Shown here: positions 33,788 through 42,788 of the stretch, piece after piece | How the letters are laid out: each line of letters begins with the position of its first letter | How positions within the stretch are numbered: position 1 is the first letter of the stretch | Assembly (NCBI GenBank): GCA_041484525.1 | Contig: JBGPHT010000058.1 | Span: 1 to 42,959 of the forward strand | Reading direction: 5' to 3' | DNA length: 42,959 bases | Source: JBGPHT01 sp041484525 | Lineage (GTDB): Bacteria > Acidobacteriota > Terriglobia > Bryobacterales > Bryobacteraceae | The notes under the pieces: model-generated | The model's database searches: none | What the model was told of the DNA's origin: nothing | Seen by the model: the letters and a program-made list of their open reading frames with translations, nothing else | Translations under genes and position numbers: made by a program

Positions 33788-35034
33788 GCGCCCGCGCCAG
33801 ACGAATCCGCTTTTGGGCCACGCTGCTATTCTTCATTGTTCTGGCGGGTGGCGCCGCCGCCGGAGTCTACCGCTACCGCCTGACGCAAGGTGCCGTGGAC
33901 CTGCCGGTGGCGCCCGCTCGCAAAGGCGATTTCCTGGTCATCATCCGCTGCCGCGGCGATCTGAAGTCGGCCCGCTCCGCTCCCATCTATGCGCCTAACG
34001 TTCCCAATCTGCGCATCGGCTGGCTCGCCCCCGCCGGGGAGCCCGTCAAGTCTGGCGATTCCATCGTCAAGTTCGATTCCAGCAGCGCCCAGCAGCAGCT
34101 CATGCAGAAGGAGGCGCAGCTCCGGCAGTCGCAGGCCGGGCTCGACCAGGCTCTCGCGCAAGCTCGGATCACCAGCGAGCAGGACAAGAGCGAGCTCGGT
34201 CAGGCGAAGTACACCGTGGAACGCGCCCGCCTCGAGGCTTCCAAGCAGGACATCGTCAGCAAGATTCAGGGCGAGGAGAGCCGCATCGATCTCGGGGTCG
34301 CCGAGCAGAAGCTCAAGGTTCAGGAAGCCACCGTCGACTTGCATGCCGCCATGGATCGCTCGAAGATTGCCTCTCTCACCCGCCTGCGCGATCAAGCCAA
34401 ATCCGACGCCGATATCACCAAGTCGCGAATTGCCCAGATGGAGCTCAAAGCGCCCATCGATGGCATCGTCACCTACTCGCCCAACTACAGCCAGGGCTGG
34501 GCCAATGTCCGTCCGTTCAAGGTGGGTGACAACGTCTTCTCCGGCATGAATATCGGTGAGATGCCCGACCTTACTACACTGATGATGGACGCCAAGGTGG
34601 AAGAGATCGACCGCGGCCGCATCGCGCTGAGCAACGACGTGCGCGTGAAGGTCGATTCGCTCCCGGAGCTTTCCATGTCGGCAAAGATCGATCAGATCTC
34701 GCCCTTGGCCGAGCTCAACACCAATGAGTGGCCGCCCACGCGCACTTTCCGCGCGTATGCCAAACTGCTTCGCCCCGACCCGCGCCTTCGGCCCGGCATG
34801 AACGCCGGCATGGATATCATCATCAACAAGATCCCGGACGCCATCAGCATTCCGTCGAAGGCCCTGTTCACCCGCGATGGGAAGCCCGTTGTCTACCTGG
34901 CCGAAAAAGGCCGCTACAAGCCAGCTTTGGTTCAGGTCCAGGCTCGCAACCCCGATGAGGTTGCCATCACCGGCATTCCAGCCGGCTCCATGGTCACTCT
35001 GGTCGATATCGAAAAGAAGGATCAGAAGAAATGA
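33784..35034 (+). CDS. Periplasmic adaptor (HlyD/MacA type), second
   Basis: A 416-residue adaptor starting at GTG 33784, which overlaps the previous stop by four bases. It has an N-terminal membrane anchor (about 10-30), the lipoyl half 'PNLRIGWLAPAGEPVKSGDS', an alpha hairpin about 95-225 ('QQQLMQKEAQLRQSQAGLDQ'), the second lipoyl half 'MELKAPIDGIVTYSPNYSQG', then beta-barrel and membrane-proximal domains ('RTFRAYAKLLRPDPRLRPGM', 'ISIPSKALFTRDGKPVVYL'). It is only distantly similar to the first and third adaptors, so the three are not simple recent copies. The stop overlaps the next ATG (ATGA). Confidence 0.82.
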   Translation: MSARARRIRFWATLLFFIVLAGGAAAGVYRYRLTQGAVDLPVAPARKGDFLVIIRCRGDLKSARSAPIYAPNVPNLRIGWLAPAGEPVKSGDSIVKFDSSSAQQQLMQKEAQLRQSQAGLDQALAQARITSEQDKSELGQAKYTVERARLEASKQDIVSKIQGEESRIDLGVAEQKLKVQEATVDLHAAMDRSKIASLTRLRDQAKSDADITKSRIAQMELKAPIDGIVTYSPNYSQGWANVRPFKVGDNVFSGMNIGEMPDLTTLMMDAKVEEIDRGRIALSNDVRVKVDSLPELSMSAKIDQISPLAELNTNEWPPTRTFRAYAKLLRPDPRLRPGMNAGMDIIINKIPDAISIPSKALFTRDGKPVVYLAEKGRYKPALVQVQARNPDEVAITGIPAGSMVTLVDIEKKDQKK

Positions 35035-36317
35035 AACTGCGGCTCCTGCTCATCGGTACCGTCCTCGCTATCGTGGGCGCACTCGCCTGGGGCGCCATGC
35101 GCGTCGTCAAAACGGTCAACACCGCACCCGTCTCAGAGGTGCCCATTACACGAGTCAAGAGGGGACGCGTCATCGTGACCGTTTCCGCTCGCGGAGAACT
35201 CCAGGGCGGCAACTCCGAGAACCTCACCGCGCCCATGGTGGGCGGCGGCGACCTGCCCATCACCTTCCTCCGCGACCCCGGCGAAGTGGTCAGCGAGGGC
35301 GACGTCGTGGTGCAGTTCGATACCACCCAGCAGGAATACAATCTCCGCGAAGCCGAGGCCGATCTTGCCGAGGCCGAACAACAAGTGATCAAGGCCGAGG
35401 CGGATAGCCAGGCTTCGGATGAGGAAGCCAAGTACGCCATGGTCTCCTCCGAGGCTGACGTGAAACAGGCTGAAATCGAATGCCGCAAGAATCCGCTCGT
35501 CGCCTCCATCAAGGCCAAGCAGAACGATCTCGCACTCGAAGCTGCTAAGGATCGCCAGCGCCAAACCCACCAGGATTACGACAACAAGAAGGCCACGTCC
35601 GCCGCCGGCATCGCCATCCAGAAAGCCAACCAGAACAAGTCCAAGGTCATGGCCGATCTGGCCAAGCGCAACATCGACAACATGACGCTCAAGGCCAAGA
35701 CGGCCGGATACGTCAATGTCCAGCAGAATACCAACATGAACATGATGTACTGGGGGATGGCGCTGCCCTCGTTCCAATTGGGAGACTCGGCGCGTTCCGG
35801 CATGACCGTGGCGCAGATTCCAGACCTCAAGAACTGGGAGGTCAGCGCCAGTATCGGAGAATTGGACCGCGGCCATCTGACTGCCGGCCAGCATGTCACC
35901 CTCGGCGTAGTCGCGCTCGCCGGAAAAGAATTCACTGGCATCGTCAAGAGCCTGGGCGGCACCACTGGTTCTCCGTGGGATCGCCACTTCGAATGCCGCA
36001 TCACGCTCGACAAGGGCGGCCCCGAGCTGCGCCCCGGTATGACGTCCAACCTCATCATCACCGTCGAAACGCTTGACAACGTGCTCTGGGTTCCGTTCCA
36101 GGCGCTGTTCGAGAGCGACGGCCGCACCTTCCTATACGCGAAAACGCCCAACGGCTTCATGCCGCACGACGTGAAGATGGTTCGGCGTAGCGAGAGCCAG
36201 GTGGTGATTGAGAACATCAAAGAAGGCGATATTGTCGCCATGTCCAACCCCGATCAGAGTTCCAAGCCCGGCGCGCCCGGCCAGCAGAGCGGCGCCATGA
36301 AGGCCCTTCAGAAATGA
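35031..36317 (+). CDS. Periplasmic adaptor (HlyD/MacA type), third
   Basis: A 428-residue adaptor with an N-terminal anchor (about 4-25) and the usual order: lipoyl half ('ITVSARGEL'-like segment near 45-55), alpha hairpin about 105-220 very rich in Glu, Ala and Lys ('EAEADLAEAEQQVIKAEADS'), second lipoyl half ('MTLKAKTAGYVNVQQNTNMN'), beta-barrel and membrane-proximal domain ('VLWVPFQALFESDGRTFLYA'). The C terminus is Pro/Gly/Gln-rich. It overlaps the permease gene by four bases (ATGA), so it is probably its direct partner. Confidence 0.82.
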   Translation: MKLRLLLIGTVLAIVGALAWGAMRVVKTVNTAPVSEVPITRVKRGRVIVTVSARGELQGGNSENLTAPMVGGGDLPITFLRDPGEVVSEGDVVVQFDTTQQEYNLREAEADLAEAEQQVIKAEADSQASDEEAKYAMVSSEADVKQAEIECRKNPLVASIKAKQNDLALEAAKDRQRQTHQDYDNKKATSAAGIAIQKANQNKSKVMADLAKRNIDNMTLKAKTAGYVNVQQNTNMNMMYWGMALPSFQLGDSARSGMTVAQIPDLKNWEVSASIGELDRGHLTAGQHVTLGVVALAGKEFTGIVKSLGGTTGSPWDRHFECRITLDKGGPELRPGMTSNLIITVETLDNVLWVPFQALFESDGRTFLYAKTPNGFMPHDVKMVRRSESQVVIENIKEGDIVAMSNPDQSSKPGAPGQQSGAMKALQK

Positions 36318-37558
36318 TATTCGTCTCCGATATCGGTCAGGCTTTTGGAAATCTGCGCGCCCAGAAAACCCGCACGCTTCTCACCGCCCTGGGGATCGTT
36401 TTCGGTGTAGGCTCCGTCATCGGAATGCTGGCCATCGGCTCCGGGGCCAAAGAGGAGTCGCTGCGTTTCATCGAGCAGCTCGGCGTGCGCAACATCCTGG
36501 TGGACTCGCGCGCCGCCACCAGCAACGAAGAATTTCAGCAGCGCCGCCGCGCCTCGCCCGGCCTCTCCGAGCGTGATGTCCGCATCCTCCAGGCCAACAT
36601 CGAAAGCGTCGAAACCATGTCCGCCCGCCGCACCATGCACCCGGCTCGCGTGCTTCCCAAGCCGTCGCGCGACATGCCCGAGCTCTATGGCGTGCGGCCG
36701 TCGTACGTCCTCATCCACAGCCTTCGACTGGCCGAGGGCAAATTCTTCGACGAAGCCGATGACGCCGCCAGCGTCACCGTCTGCGTGCTCGGCGAGAGCG
36801 CCAAGGTCAGCTTGCTTGGCTACGGCCCCGCCGTCGGCAAAGTGGTCAAGGTCAACGATGCGTGGCTCGAAGTGGTGGGAGTGCTGCACGAGCAGTTGAT
36901 GGCCGGATCCACCAACACCGGCAGCAGCATGCTCGACATCAACAACATCATCTACATCCCGCTCAACACCATGCAGTACCGCTTTTGGGACCAGGGCAGC
37001 GGCATGAAAGACGATCTGGATGGCATCGAGCTGCGCCTGCGCGCCGACGCCGATAGCGTCGAAGTGTCGAAGGTCGTGACCGCGGTTCTTAATTCAACGC
37101 ATCACAATACCCAGGACTTCAGCGTGACCATTCCGGCCGCCCTGCTGGCGCAACAGCAGCGTACCCAGACCATCTTCACGTATGTGATGGTGGCGATCGC
37201 CGCCATCTCGCTCCTGGTCGGCGGCATCGGGATCATGAACATCGTGCTCGCGACCGTTCTCGAACGCACTCGCGAGATCGGCATCCGCCGCGCCGTCGGG
37301 GCCAAGCGTTTCGATATCGTGCGACAGTTCCTCACCGAATCGATACTGATCTCGGTTGGCGGCGGCCTTCTCGGAATCGGCTTCGGCTTCTTCCTGGCGT
37401 GGCTGATCGCCCGCACCGCCGAATGGAAAACCATCGTCACCAGCTCGTCGGTGGTGATCGCGTTCGGCGTCTCCTTCATCGTCGGTGTCGTCTTCGGGAT
37501 CTATCCCGCGATGAAGGCGTCGCGCATCAACCCCATCGACGCCCTGCGCTACGAATAG
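36314..37558 (+). CDS. MacB-type ABC permease, no fused ATPase
   Basis: A 414-residue permease: an N-terminal helix after 'NLRAQKTRTLLTALGIVFGV', a periplasmic MacB_PCD domain, and a C-terminal FtsX domain containing 'GGIGIMNIVLATVLERTREI', 'GIRRAVGAKRFDI' and the closing 'ASRINPIDALRYE'. With three adaptors in front it looks like a MacAB/LolCDE-like export or efflux unit, but no ATPase gene lies in the window and the N-terminal nucleotide-binding domain of true MacB is missing. The substrate is unknown. It is the last gene of the coupled operon. Confidence 0.88.
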   Translation: MIFVSDIGQAFGNLRAQKTRTLLTALGIVFGVGSVIGMLAIGSGAKEESLRFIEQLGVRNILVDSRAATSNEEFQQRRRASPGLSERDVRILQANIESVETMSARRTMHPARVLPKPSRDMPELYGVRPSYVLIHSLRLAEGKFFDEADDAASVTVCVLGESAKVSLLGYGPAVGKVVKVNDAWLEVVGVLHEQLMAGSTNTGSSMLDINNIIYIPLNTMQYRFWDQGSGMKDDLDGIELRLRADADSVEVSKVVTAVLNSTHHNTQDFSVTIPAALLAQQQRTQTIFTYVMVAIAAISLLVGGIGIMNIVLATVLERTREIGIRRAVGAKRFDIVRQFLTESILISVGGGLLGIGFGFFLAWLIARTAEWKTIVTSSSVVIAFGVSFIVGVVFGIYPAMKASRINPIDALRYE

Positions 37559-37594
37559 CGACCATCTGCTGGCTCAGACGTCCAAGAAAGTGGG

Positions 37595-37632
37595 GCAGAC
37601 CCCCAGGTCTGCGGCCGGCCCTCCGGTCGGCC
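37595..37632. repeat. Two-hairpin intergenic element
   Basis: Two inverted repeats stand side by side between the permease and the ADOP gene. GCAGACC/GGTCTGC with a four-base loop is at 37595-37612. An 8-bp GGCCGGCC-type stem with one G-T pair and a four-base loop is at 37613-37632. There is no U run on either strand. GC-rich double hairpins of this sort are often dispersed repeats in large acidobacterial genomes, but only one copy is visible here. Confidence 0.5.
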
Positions 37633-37674
37633 TGCCGCGCCAGATAAATTCAGGCCAGCGAAACAAGGAGCCTC

Positions 37675-40122
37675 ATGCGTTCCTGGATCGAACGGTTCAT
37701 CCAAGATCTGACATACGCTTTCCGCCGGATGCGGCAGAGCCCCGGCTTCAGCCTGGTCGCGATAGCTTCGCTCGCCCTCGGGATCGGCGCCTCGACCGCG
37801 ATCTTCAGCGTGATCTACGGCGCTCTCATTTCGCCCTACCCGTACGCCAAACCGAACGAGATCTGGGCCCCGGAAATCCGCGCTAAAAACCCGCGTGAGG
37901 GACGCGGATATTCTCTCGGAGATTTCCTCGAGATGCGGAAACTGCCGGCCTTCGCCGATGTGATGGCCACCGGCTGGGAGGGCGTGCTCCTCACCGGCGA
38001 CCACGCGCCCGAGGCCCTTACGGGTGTTCGGCTCTCCGGCAGCGCGTTTCCCTTCCTTGGCGTTGCTCCCGTCATCGGCCGCACCATCCTGCCCTCGGAC
38101 ATCACGGCTGCGGGCGAAGCCGCACCCGTCGTGGTACTCAGCTTCAAGGCCTGGCATCGCTGGTTCGAAGGCGATCCCGCTGCGCTCGGCAAGACGCTTC
38201 TGCTGAACGACCGGCCGCACACCGTGATCGGCGTGATGCCGCCGCGCTTCGGCTGGTACGGAAGTGAGGGCATCTGGCTGCCGCTTGCCACCGCCACCGG
38301 CTTGGATCGCGGCGTCAATCCGATCCTGCGGCTCAGCCCCGGCGTATCCAAGCGGTCCGCCGAGGAGCAACTGCACGCACTCCACCGTCGACTGGCGGAA
38401 GTGCGTCCGAAAGAGTTTCCCGCATCCGGTTTCACCACGCGTCTGGTGAACTACATGGATATCACGGTAGCCAGCGGCGAGATGCGCTCCAGCCTCCTGC
38501 TGTTGTTCGGCGCCGTCGGCTTCCTTTTGCTGATCGCGTGCGCCAACGTCGCCAATCTGCAATTGGCGCGCGGCTCGGCCCGCAGCCGCGAGATTGCCGT
38601 CCGCATGTCCGTGGGGGCGGGACGGTCCCGTGTCTTCCGGCAACTTCTCACCGAGAGTGTGGCGCTGTCCGTAATTGGCGGCGCGGGCCGCATGCTTCTT
38701 TCCGTCGCGCTCACCAAAGGCATCGTGGCGCTCATGCCCGAGTTCTATCTCCCCAACGAGGCGCGCATCACGGTGAACGTCTATGTGCTGCTGTTCTCGC
38801 TGGCAGCTTCGCTGATCGTAGGGATCGTATTCGGCCTGGCTCCGGCCTTCCATTGCTCCCGGCCCGACCTGATCGAGGCGCTGAAGGTCGCCGGTCGCGC
38901 TGCCGGCAGCGGCGTCAGCGGTGGACGCACCCGCAATCTTCTGGTAGTCGCTGAGTTGGCACTCTCGGTAATTCTTCTGGTTGGAGCCAGCCTCTCCATC
39001 CGCGGTTTTGTGGACATCCTGAAAATCGATGCCGGTTTTGCGCCTGATCGCGTCATGCTGGTTTCGGTGCCGCTTCCACCCAAGCGTTACGCGACTTTCG
39101 AACAACGCAACCGCTTCGTCCAGACTCTGCTGGACCGCATCCGCAGCATCCCTGGCGTCGAATCCGCGGCCATTGGCTCAGGCGGCCTGCCGCTCGGAGG
39201 ATCGCAATCGACGTTCTCGATCGAAGGATCGGCCGCGGCCGCGGCGCCGCGCGTCAAGTTCAGCATGGCGAGCGCGGATTATGCGCGGACACTCGGCATC
39301 GCGTTACGCGCTGGCCGCGGATTCACGGAGCAAGATGTTCGGCACGCCGAGCACGTCGCGCTGATCAACCAGGCGGCAACCCGTCTGTGGTCCGCCGGCG
39401 AGAGCCCGATCGGCAAACGGGTGCGTCTCGATTTGCTGGTGAAGCCCGCTGGCGCAACTCTGGCGGCGCCCGGAAGTTCGCCCGAGGTCACCGTGGTCGG
39501 TGTCCTGGCCGACACGCGCAATGCGGGATTGCGCAACCCTACGGTGCCCGAAGTCTATGTTCCCTTTACGCTGCTCGCGCCGCCTTCGCGCAGCATCGCG
39601 GTGAAGGCGGTGTCCAAGCCCACACTTCTGCTCAATGCCATCCGCCAGGAAGTGGCCGCACTCGATAAGGACCAGCCGGTCACCCGGCCGCTCACGTTGG
39701 CGGAGGTGCTCGAATTCGACACCGTGCAGCCCCGGTTCAACATGGCGCTGTTCACTTTCTTCGGAATGCTGGGTCTGGCCTTGGCCGCGGTCGGAGTGTT
39801 CAGCGTACTCTCGTATGTCGTGGCGCGACGCACGCACGAGATCGGAATTCGCGTTGCGCTGGGTGCGGAGCGCCATCACGTGCTGACGCTGGTGTTCGCC
39901 ATGGGAGGCAAGCTCGTACTCGTAGGATTGGCCGCCGGACTTGCGGGCAGTTACCTGCTCGCGCACTATCTGCGCAGCGAGGTGTTTGAAGTTCCGGCGA
40001 CCGACCCGCTGGCGCTCGCCGGAGCTGTGGTGCTTCTTTGCGTGGTCGCGTTTGTGGCTTGCTACCTGCCGGCCCGGCGGGCCGCACGCCTGGAACCGCT
40101 CCGAGCCCTCCGGCACGAGTGA
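37675..40122 (+). CDS. ADOP family permease (acidobacterial duplicated orphan permease)
   Basis: An 815-residue permease made of two MacB_PCD-FtsX units in one chain, with about eight membrane helices. The N-terminal signature 'DLTYAFRRMRQSPGFSLVAI' and 'ASLALGIGASTAIFSVIYG', the first FtsX unit with 'GAVGFLLLIACANVANLQLA' and 'SREIAVRMSVGAGRSRV', and the second with 'RRTHEIGIRVALGAERHHV' and a final 'RAARLEPLRALRHE' are all typical. ADOPs occur in many copies in Acidobacteriota, always without their own ATPase, and their function is unknown. 'AAGSGVSGGRTRNLLVVAEL' marks the junction of the two halves near residue 420. AAGGAG lies upstream of the ATG. Confidence 0.92.
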   Translation: MRSWIERFIQDLTYAFRRMRQSPGFSLVAIASLALGIGASTAIFSVIYGALISPYPYAKPNEIWAPEIRAKNPREGRGYSLGDFLEMRKLPAFADVMATGWEGVLLTGDHAPEALTGVRLSGSAFPFLGVAPVIGRTILPSDITAAGEAAPVVVLSFKAWHRWFEGDPAALGKTLLLNDRPHTVIGVMPPRFGWYGSEGIWLPLATATGLDRGVNPILRLSPGVSKRSAEEQLHALHRRLAEVRPKEFPASGFTTRLVNYMDITVASGEMRSSLLLLFGAVGFLLLIACANVANLQLARGSARSREIAVRMSVGAGRSRVFRQLLTESVALSVIGGAGRMLLSVALTKGIVALMPEFYLPNEARITVNVYVLLFSLAASLIVGIVFGLAPAFHCSRPDLIEALKVAGRAAGSGVSGGRTRNLLVVAELALSVILLVGASLSIRGFVDILKIDAGFAPDRVMLVSVPLPPKRYATFEQRNRFVQTLLDRIRSIPGVESAAIGSGGLPLGGSQSTFSIEGSAAAAAPRVKFSMASADYARTLGIALRAGRGFTEQDVRHAEHVALINQAATRLWSAGESPIGKRVRLDLLVKPAGATLAAPGSSPEVTVVGVLADTRNAGLRNPTVPEVYVPFTLLAPPSRSIAVKAVSKPTLLLNAIRQEVAALDKDQPVTRPLTLAEVLEFDTVQPRFNMALFTFFGMLGLALAAVGVFSVLSYVVARRTHEIGIRVALGAERHHVLTLVFAMGGKLVLVGLAAGLAGSYLLAHYLRSEVFEVPATDPLALAGAVVLLCVVAFVACYLPARRAARLEPLRALRHE

Positions 40123-40140
40123 CGGCGCCTGAAAGAATCG

Positions 40141-40656
40141 CTACCGCGCCACCGCTTCCACCGGCTTCGGCTCCGTCTTCACGGTCTTCACCGTCACCTT
40201 CGGGTCCGGCCGCACGATGTCAATGCTCCCCTTGAAATACGCGCCGTCGTCGATGCTGATCCCCGCCGCCTTGATGTCGCCTACCAGGCTGCCTTGCTCC
40301 CGGATGGCAATCTTCTCGACCACCTCGACGTTGCCGCGCACCGACCCGTACACCACCACTTCCCGGGCCTTGATGTTGGCGCGCACTTTCCCGTTCGGCC
40401 CCACAGTCAAGATGTTGTGCGATTCCACCGCGCCGTCCACCTCGCCATCGATGATCAGATCTTCCCGCGAACTGATCTCACCTTTGATCGTCATGGAAGC
40501 GCCGATGCTTGCGTTCTGCCGCATCGCCGCCGACGGCTCCGGCCGCTGCACTGCCTGAGGTGTGAGTGCGGGCCCTGGCGCTGGCGCCGCCGGACGATTC
40601 GGTTCTACCTGCGGTCTCGGGGCGTACCCCTCGTCACTGCGCTGTTTGTTCCACAC
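40141..40656 (-). CDS. Bactofilin
   Basis: A 171-residue cytoskeletal protein. The GTG at 40656 is chosen because GGAGGG lies eight bases upstream and the protein starts 'VWNKQRSDEGYAPRP'. Residues about 10-50 are a Pro/Ala-rich disordered tail. Residues about 55-150 are the bactofilin beta-helix of short repeats ('ASMTIKGEISSREDLIIDGE', 'GKVRANIKAREVVVYGSVRG', 'GSLVGDIKAAGISIDDGAYF'). The C terminus is Lys/Val-rich. Bactofilins polymerise without nucleotides and organise cell shape, stalks or polar protein complexes. It converges on the ADOP gene with an 18-base gap. Confidence 0.9.
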   Translation of the reverse strand: MWNKQRSDEGYAPRPQVEPNRPAAPAPGPALTPQAVQRPEPSAAMRQNASIGASMTIKGEISSREDLIIDGEVDGAVESHNILTVGPNGKVRANIKAREVVVYGSVRGNVEVVEKIAIREQGSLVGDIKAAGISIDDGAYFKGSIDIVRPDPKVTVKTVKTEPKPVEAVAR

Positions 40657-40777
40657 GTGCGGTTCCCTCCTTCGAGTCTGGCTTACGGAAGAACTCCAAC
40701 GCAGCACTCAAAGGGCCACCGCTATCCCCCGCATTTTCAAAACATCTTGAGATGACGATGTATTTCTTACAGTGGAG

Positions 40778-41704
40778 TTACGTGTGACGTCCCGCATCCA
40801 TGAAGCTCCGCAGGTCGCCCTCGTTCACTTCCGGCAACCCCGGCGCTACATTATTCAGTTTGCCTTCGCGCATCCACCGCTCCAGCCGGTCCACCAATTC
40901 AAAGAGGTGATCGAACGAATCCACGATGAACAGGATCGGCTGATAGCGATCGATCTCCGCGCCCTGATTGATCGTCCACTCCATCTGGATCGGATACCGC
41001 TGCACTTCTTCCGACTCGATGGCATGCTGCAGTTCGCCGTACGAGCTCAAGAGGCCGCTCCCGTACGCGCAGATACCTTCCGGCGCGGGCCCGCGCATCA
41101 ACCCGAATTCCACCGTGAACCAGAAGAAGCGTGACATCGCTTTGATGATGTTCGTCAGCCGCCGCGTCCGCTCCCGCTCATCTTTGATGTGCGATGTCAT
41201 TTCCACCGCCGTGTGCGCGCAGTCCCCGAAACGCACCAGCGTGTCGGCAAACGCCTTCTCGGTGTGCATCGGCACGTGTCCGGCGACGTCGTGGAAAATG
41301 TCCGGCTCGGGAAGGTAGTCCATCCGGTCCGCCGGCCGAATCGTGATGGTGGTCGGAAACTCGCGCCGCTTCAGGCAGTCGAAGAACAGGAATCCCGGCA
41401 CGTACCCGCTCACCGCCTTGGCCTGAAATCCCGTCAACGGTTGCAGCCGCTGGTTGATTTCCGATAGCCGCGGCACCCGGTCGGGCGGCAGATTCAGCGC
41501 CTCGATTCCGCGTAGAAAGTGGTCGTTGGCGTAGCGTTCCCAACGCGGCCGCATACGCCCGAAGAGCCGACGCCAGGTGTCGTGGTTCTCCGCGGTGTAA
41601 AGCTCGTATGCCTGTTCGATGTACAACTCGCCGCGGTCGCGAGCCTCTTCTACAAAGGGTGCATGGCCAGTTGTAAGTCCATTAACTGCCACTGCTTGAG
41701 GCAT
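40778..41704 (-). CDS. phhA: Phenylalanine 4-hydroxylase
   Basis: A 308-residue, pterin-dependent, non-haem iron enzyme that converts phenylalanine to tyrosine in the cytoplasm. The iron ligands are His138 and His143 in 'PEPDIFHDVAGHVPM' and Glu199 in 'FTVEFGL'. The pterin and substrate region around 'TGFQAKAVSGYVPG' is also conserved. The ATG at 41704 follows GGAGG with a five-base gap. A TTGTCA-like -35 and a dyad at 41784-41803 lie upstream. It is a single gene, not linked here to pterin carbinolamine dehydratase or other tyrosine genes. Confidence 0.94.
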   Translation of the reverse strand: MPQAVAVNGLTTGHAPFVEEARDRGELYIEQAYELYTAENHDTWRRLFGRMRPRWERYANDHFLRGIEALNLPPDRVPRLSEINQRLQPLTGFQAKAVSGYVPGFLFFDCLKRREFPTTITIRPADRMDYLPEPDIFHDVAGHVPMHTEKAFADTLVRFGDCAHTAVEMTSHIKDERERTRRLTNIIKAMSRFFWFTVEFGLMRGPAPEGICAYGSGLLSSYGELQHAIESEEVQRYPIQMEWTINQGAEIDRYQPILFIVDSFDHLFELVDRLERWMREGKLNNVAPGLPEVNEGDLRSFMDAGRHT

Positions 41705-41783
41705 ATTCCCTCCAGTAAAACCTATATCTTACTTTAAGTTAGCAGAACATCTCTCAATTGACAACCTCTTTTGAGTGGTGCTT

Positions 41784-41803
41784 AATATCAAAAAGTTGAT
41801 ATT
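41784..41803 (-). promoter_or_regulatory. Dyad upstream of phhA
   Basis: AATATCA and TGATATT form a perfect 7-bp inverted repeat with a six-base spacer, 80-100 bases upstream of the phhA start and upstream of its presumed promoter (TTGTCA at about 41757-41762, minus strand). The arm and spacer sizes match a dimeric activator or repressor site, like the TyrR/PhhR box geometry, though the bases differ from the TGTAAA-N6-TTTACA consensus. Confidence 0.4.
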
Positions 41804-41830
41804 GCTTTCCCATAGGACTCTGTGGCAAGC

Positions 41831-42345
41831 TCATATTGGTTTCACATAGGAGCAGCCTTTGGGCGAGAAAACGGAGATCCGGCAGGGCATTTTGGCGCTG
41901 ATGTCCTTGCGGCCGCCGAATCGCTTCTGCCAGTAGGAATAGCCAAGCACGACCACGGGTTCGGCTCGCGTGAGCTCGCCTTCACCGGGCACGAACAGGC
42001 GTCCCGCGGCGGGGGTGATGCCGAGCGCCGAGAAGCAATTCCCGGTAACGGCGCTGTACAGGAATTGGCTGACCTTGCCATCAGCGCTGAGCCCTCCGAT
42101 GCCGATCTGGAACGCGAAGACGTCGGAGAACCGATCCACCTGCTCGCGGAGATCGCGCATGGCGGCGAAAGTCTTTCGTCCGCTGGCGATCATAGCCGAT
42201 CTGGCGGGGGTCCAGTCGAACGTTCAGCAGATGGTCGGTGGGGAAACCGAGGTCAACGCGCTGCGCCTGCTGCAGGCTGCGGACGAACAGGCCGGCCACG
42301 ATGAGCAGGACCAGCGATCCGGCCACTTTCTCGTTGCGGTTCGCT
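41831..42345 (-). pseudogene. Scrambled remnant of ADOP permease genes
   Basis: Read on the minus strand, the segment first encodes the middle of an ADOP ('LANRNEKVAGSLVLLIVAGL', 'SLQQAQRVDLGFPTDHLLNV', 'RLDPRQIGYDRQRT'). At about 42160-42190, with a frame change, it passes into the N-terminal periplasmic domain ('LREQVDRFSDVFAFQIGIGG', 'FSALGITPAAGRLFVPGEGE', 'VVLGYSYWQKRFGG'). In an intact ADOP the second part precedes the first. The simplest origin is a deletion between two tandem ADOP genes that joined the middle of one to the front of the next, followed by decay. It cannot make a working permease. Confidence 0.7.
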
Positions 42346-42692
42346 AATGCTCAGGGCCGTCACGAACTCCTCTCGACGGCATTGGCGGGTTCGTTCCAAG
42401 GCGAACACCTCATCGCGTCCAACATCTCTATCCGGGACCGCAACGGTAAGGTCATCACGCATAGCCTGACCGCCAAAGTCACGGCCTGCGGTGTCCGTTT
42501 TGCAGTGCACTATGAATCAGCCGACAAGAAGACGTACGAGACCTTCGCGGTGACGCTTCACGAGATGAGCTTCAGGGAAGAGATGAAGGCGGACTTTGAG
42601 CATGTTATCTATGAGCGCGGCGTCCAAAGTCTCAGGTTTTCGGGCACGACCACTCTCGTGAGATGCACCAAAAAACCATTGCGGCCGGTAGA

Positions 42693-42696
<4 letters not shown>
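42238..42696 (+). CDS. Hypothetical protein, probably 5' truncated and interrupted at its end by the intron
   Basis: A 152-codon frame whose first third is antisense to the ADOP remnant and not convincing. From about 42345 the translation looks real ('QGRHELLSTALAGSFQGEHL', 'ASNISIRDRNGKVITHSLTA', 'YESADKKTYETFAVTLHEMS'), mainly beta strands with acidic and aromatic residues. I do not recognise the family. No start codon with a ribosome binding site is visible near 42345, so the gene has probably lost its 5' end to the ADOP rearrangement. The stop TAG (42694-42696) is supplied by the end of the group II intron at 42693, so the natural C terminus is gone too. Confidence 0.35.
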
Positions 42697-42774
<78 letters not shown>

Positions 42775-42788
42775 CCTGAAAACCTTGG

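Noticed and set aside
37549..39105. 518-residue minus-strand frame over the ADOP permease
   Set aside because: Antisense shadow; Gln/Arg/Gly-rich and covers the certain ADOP gene.
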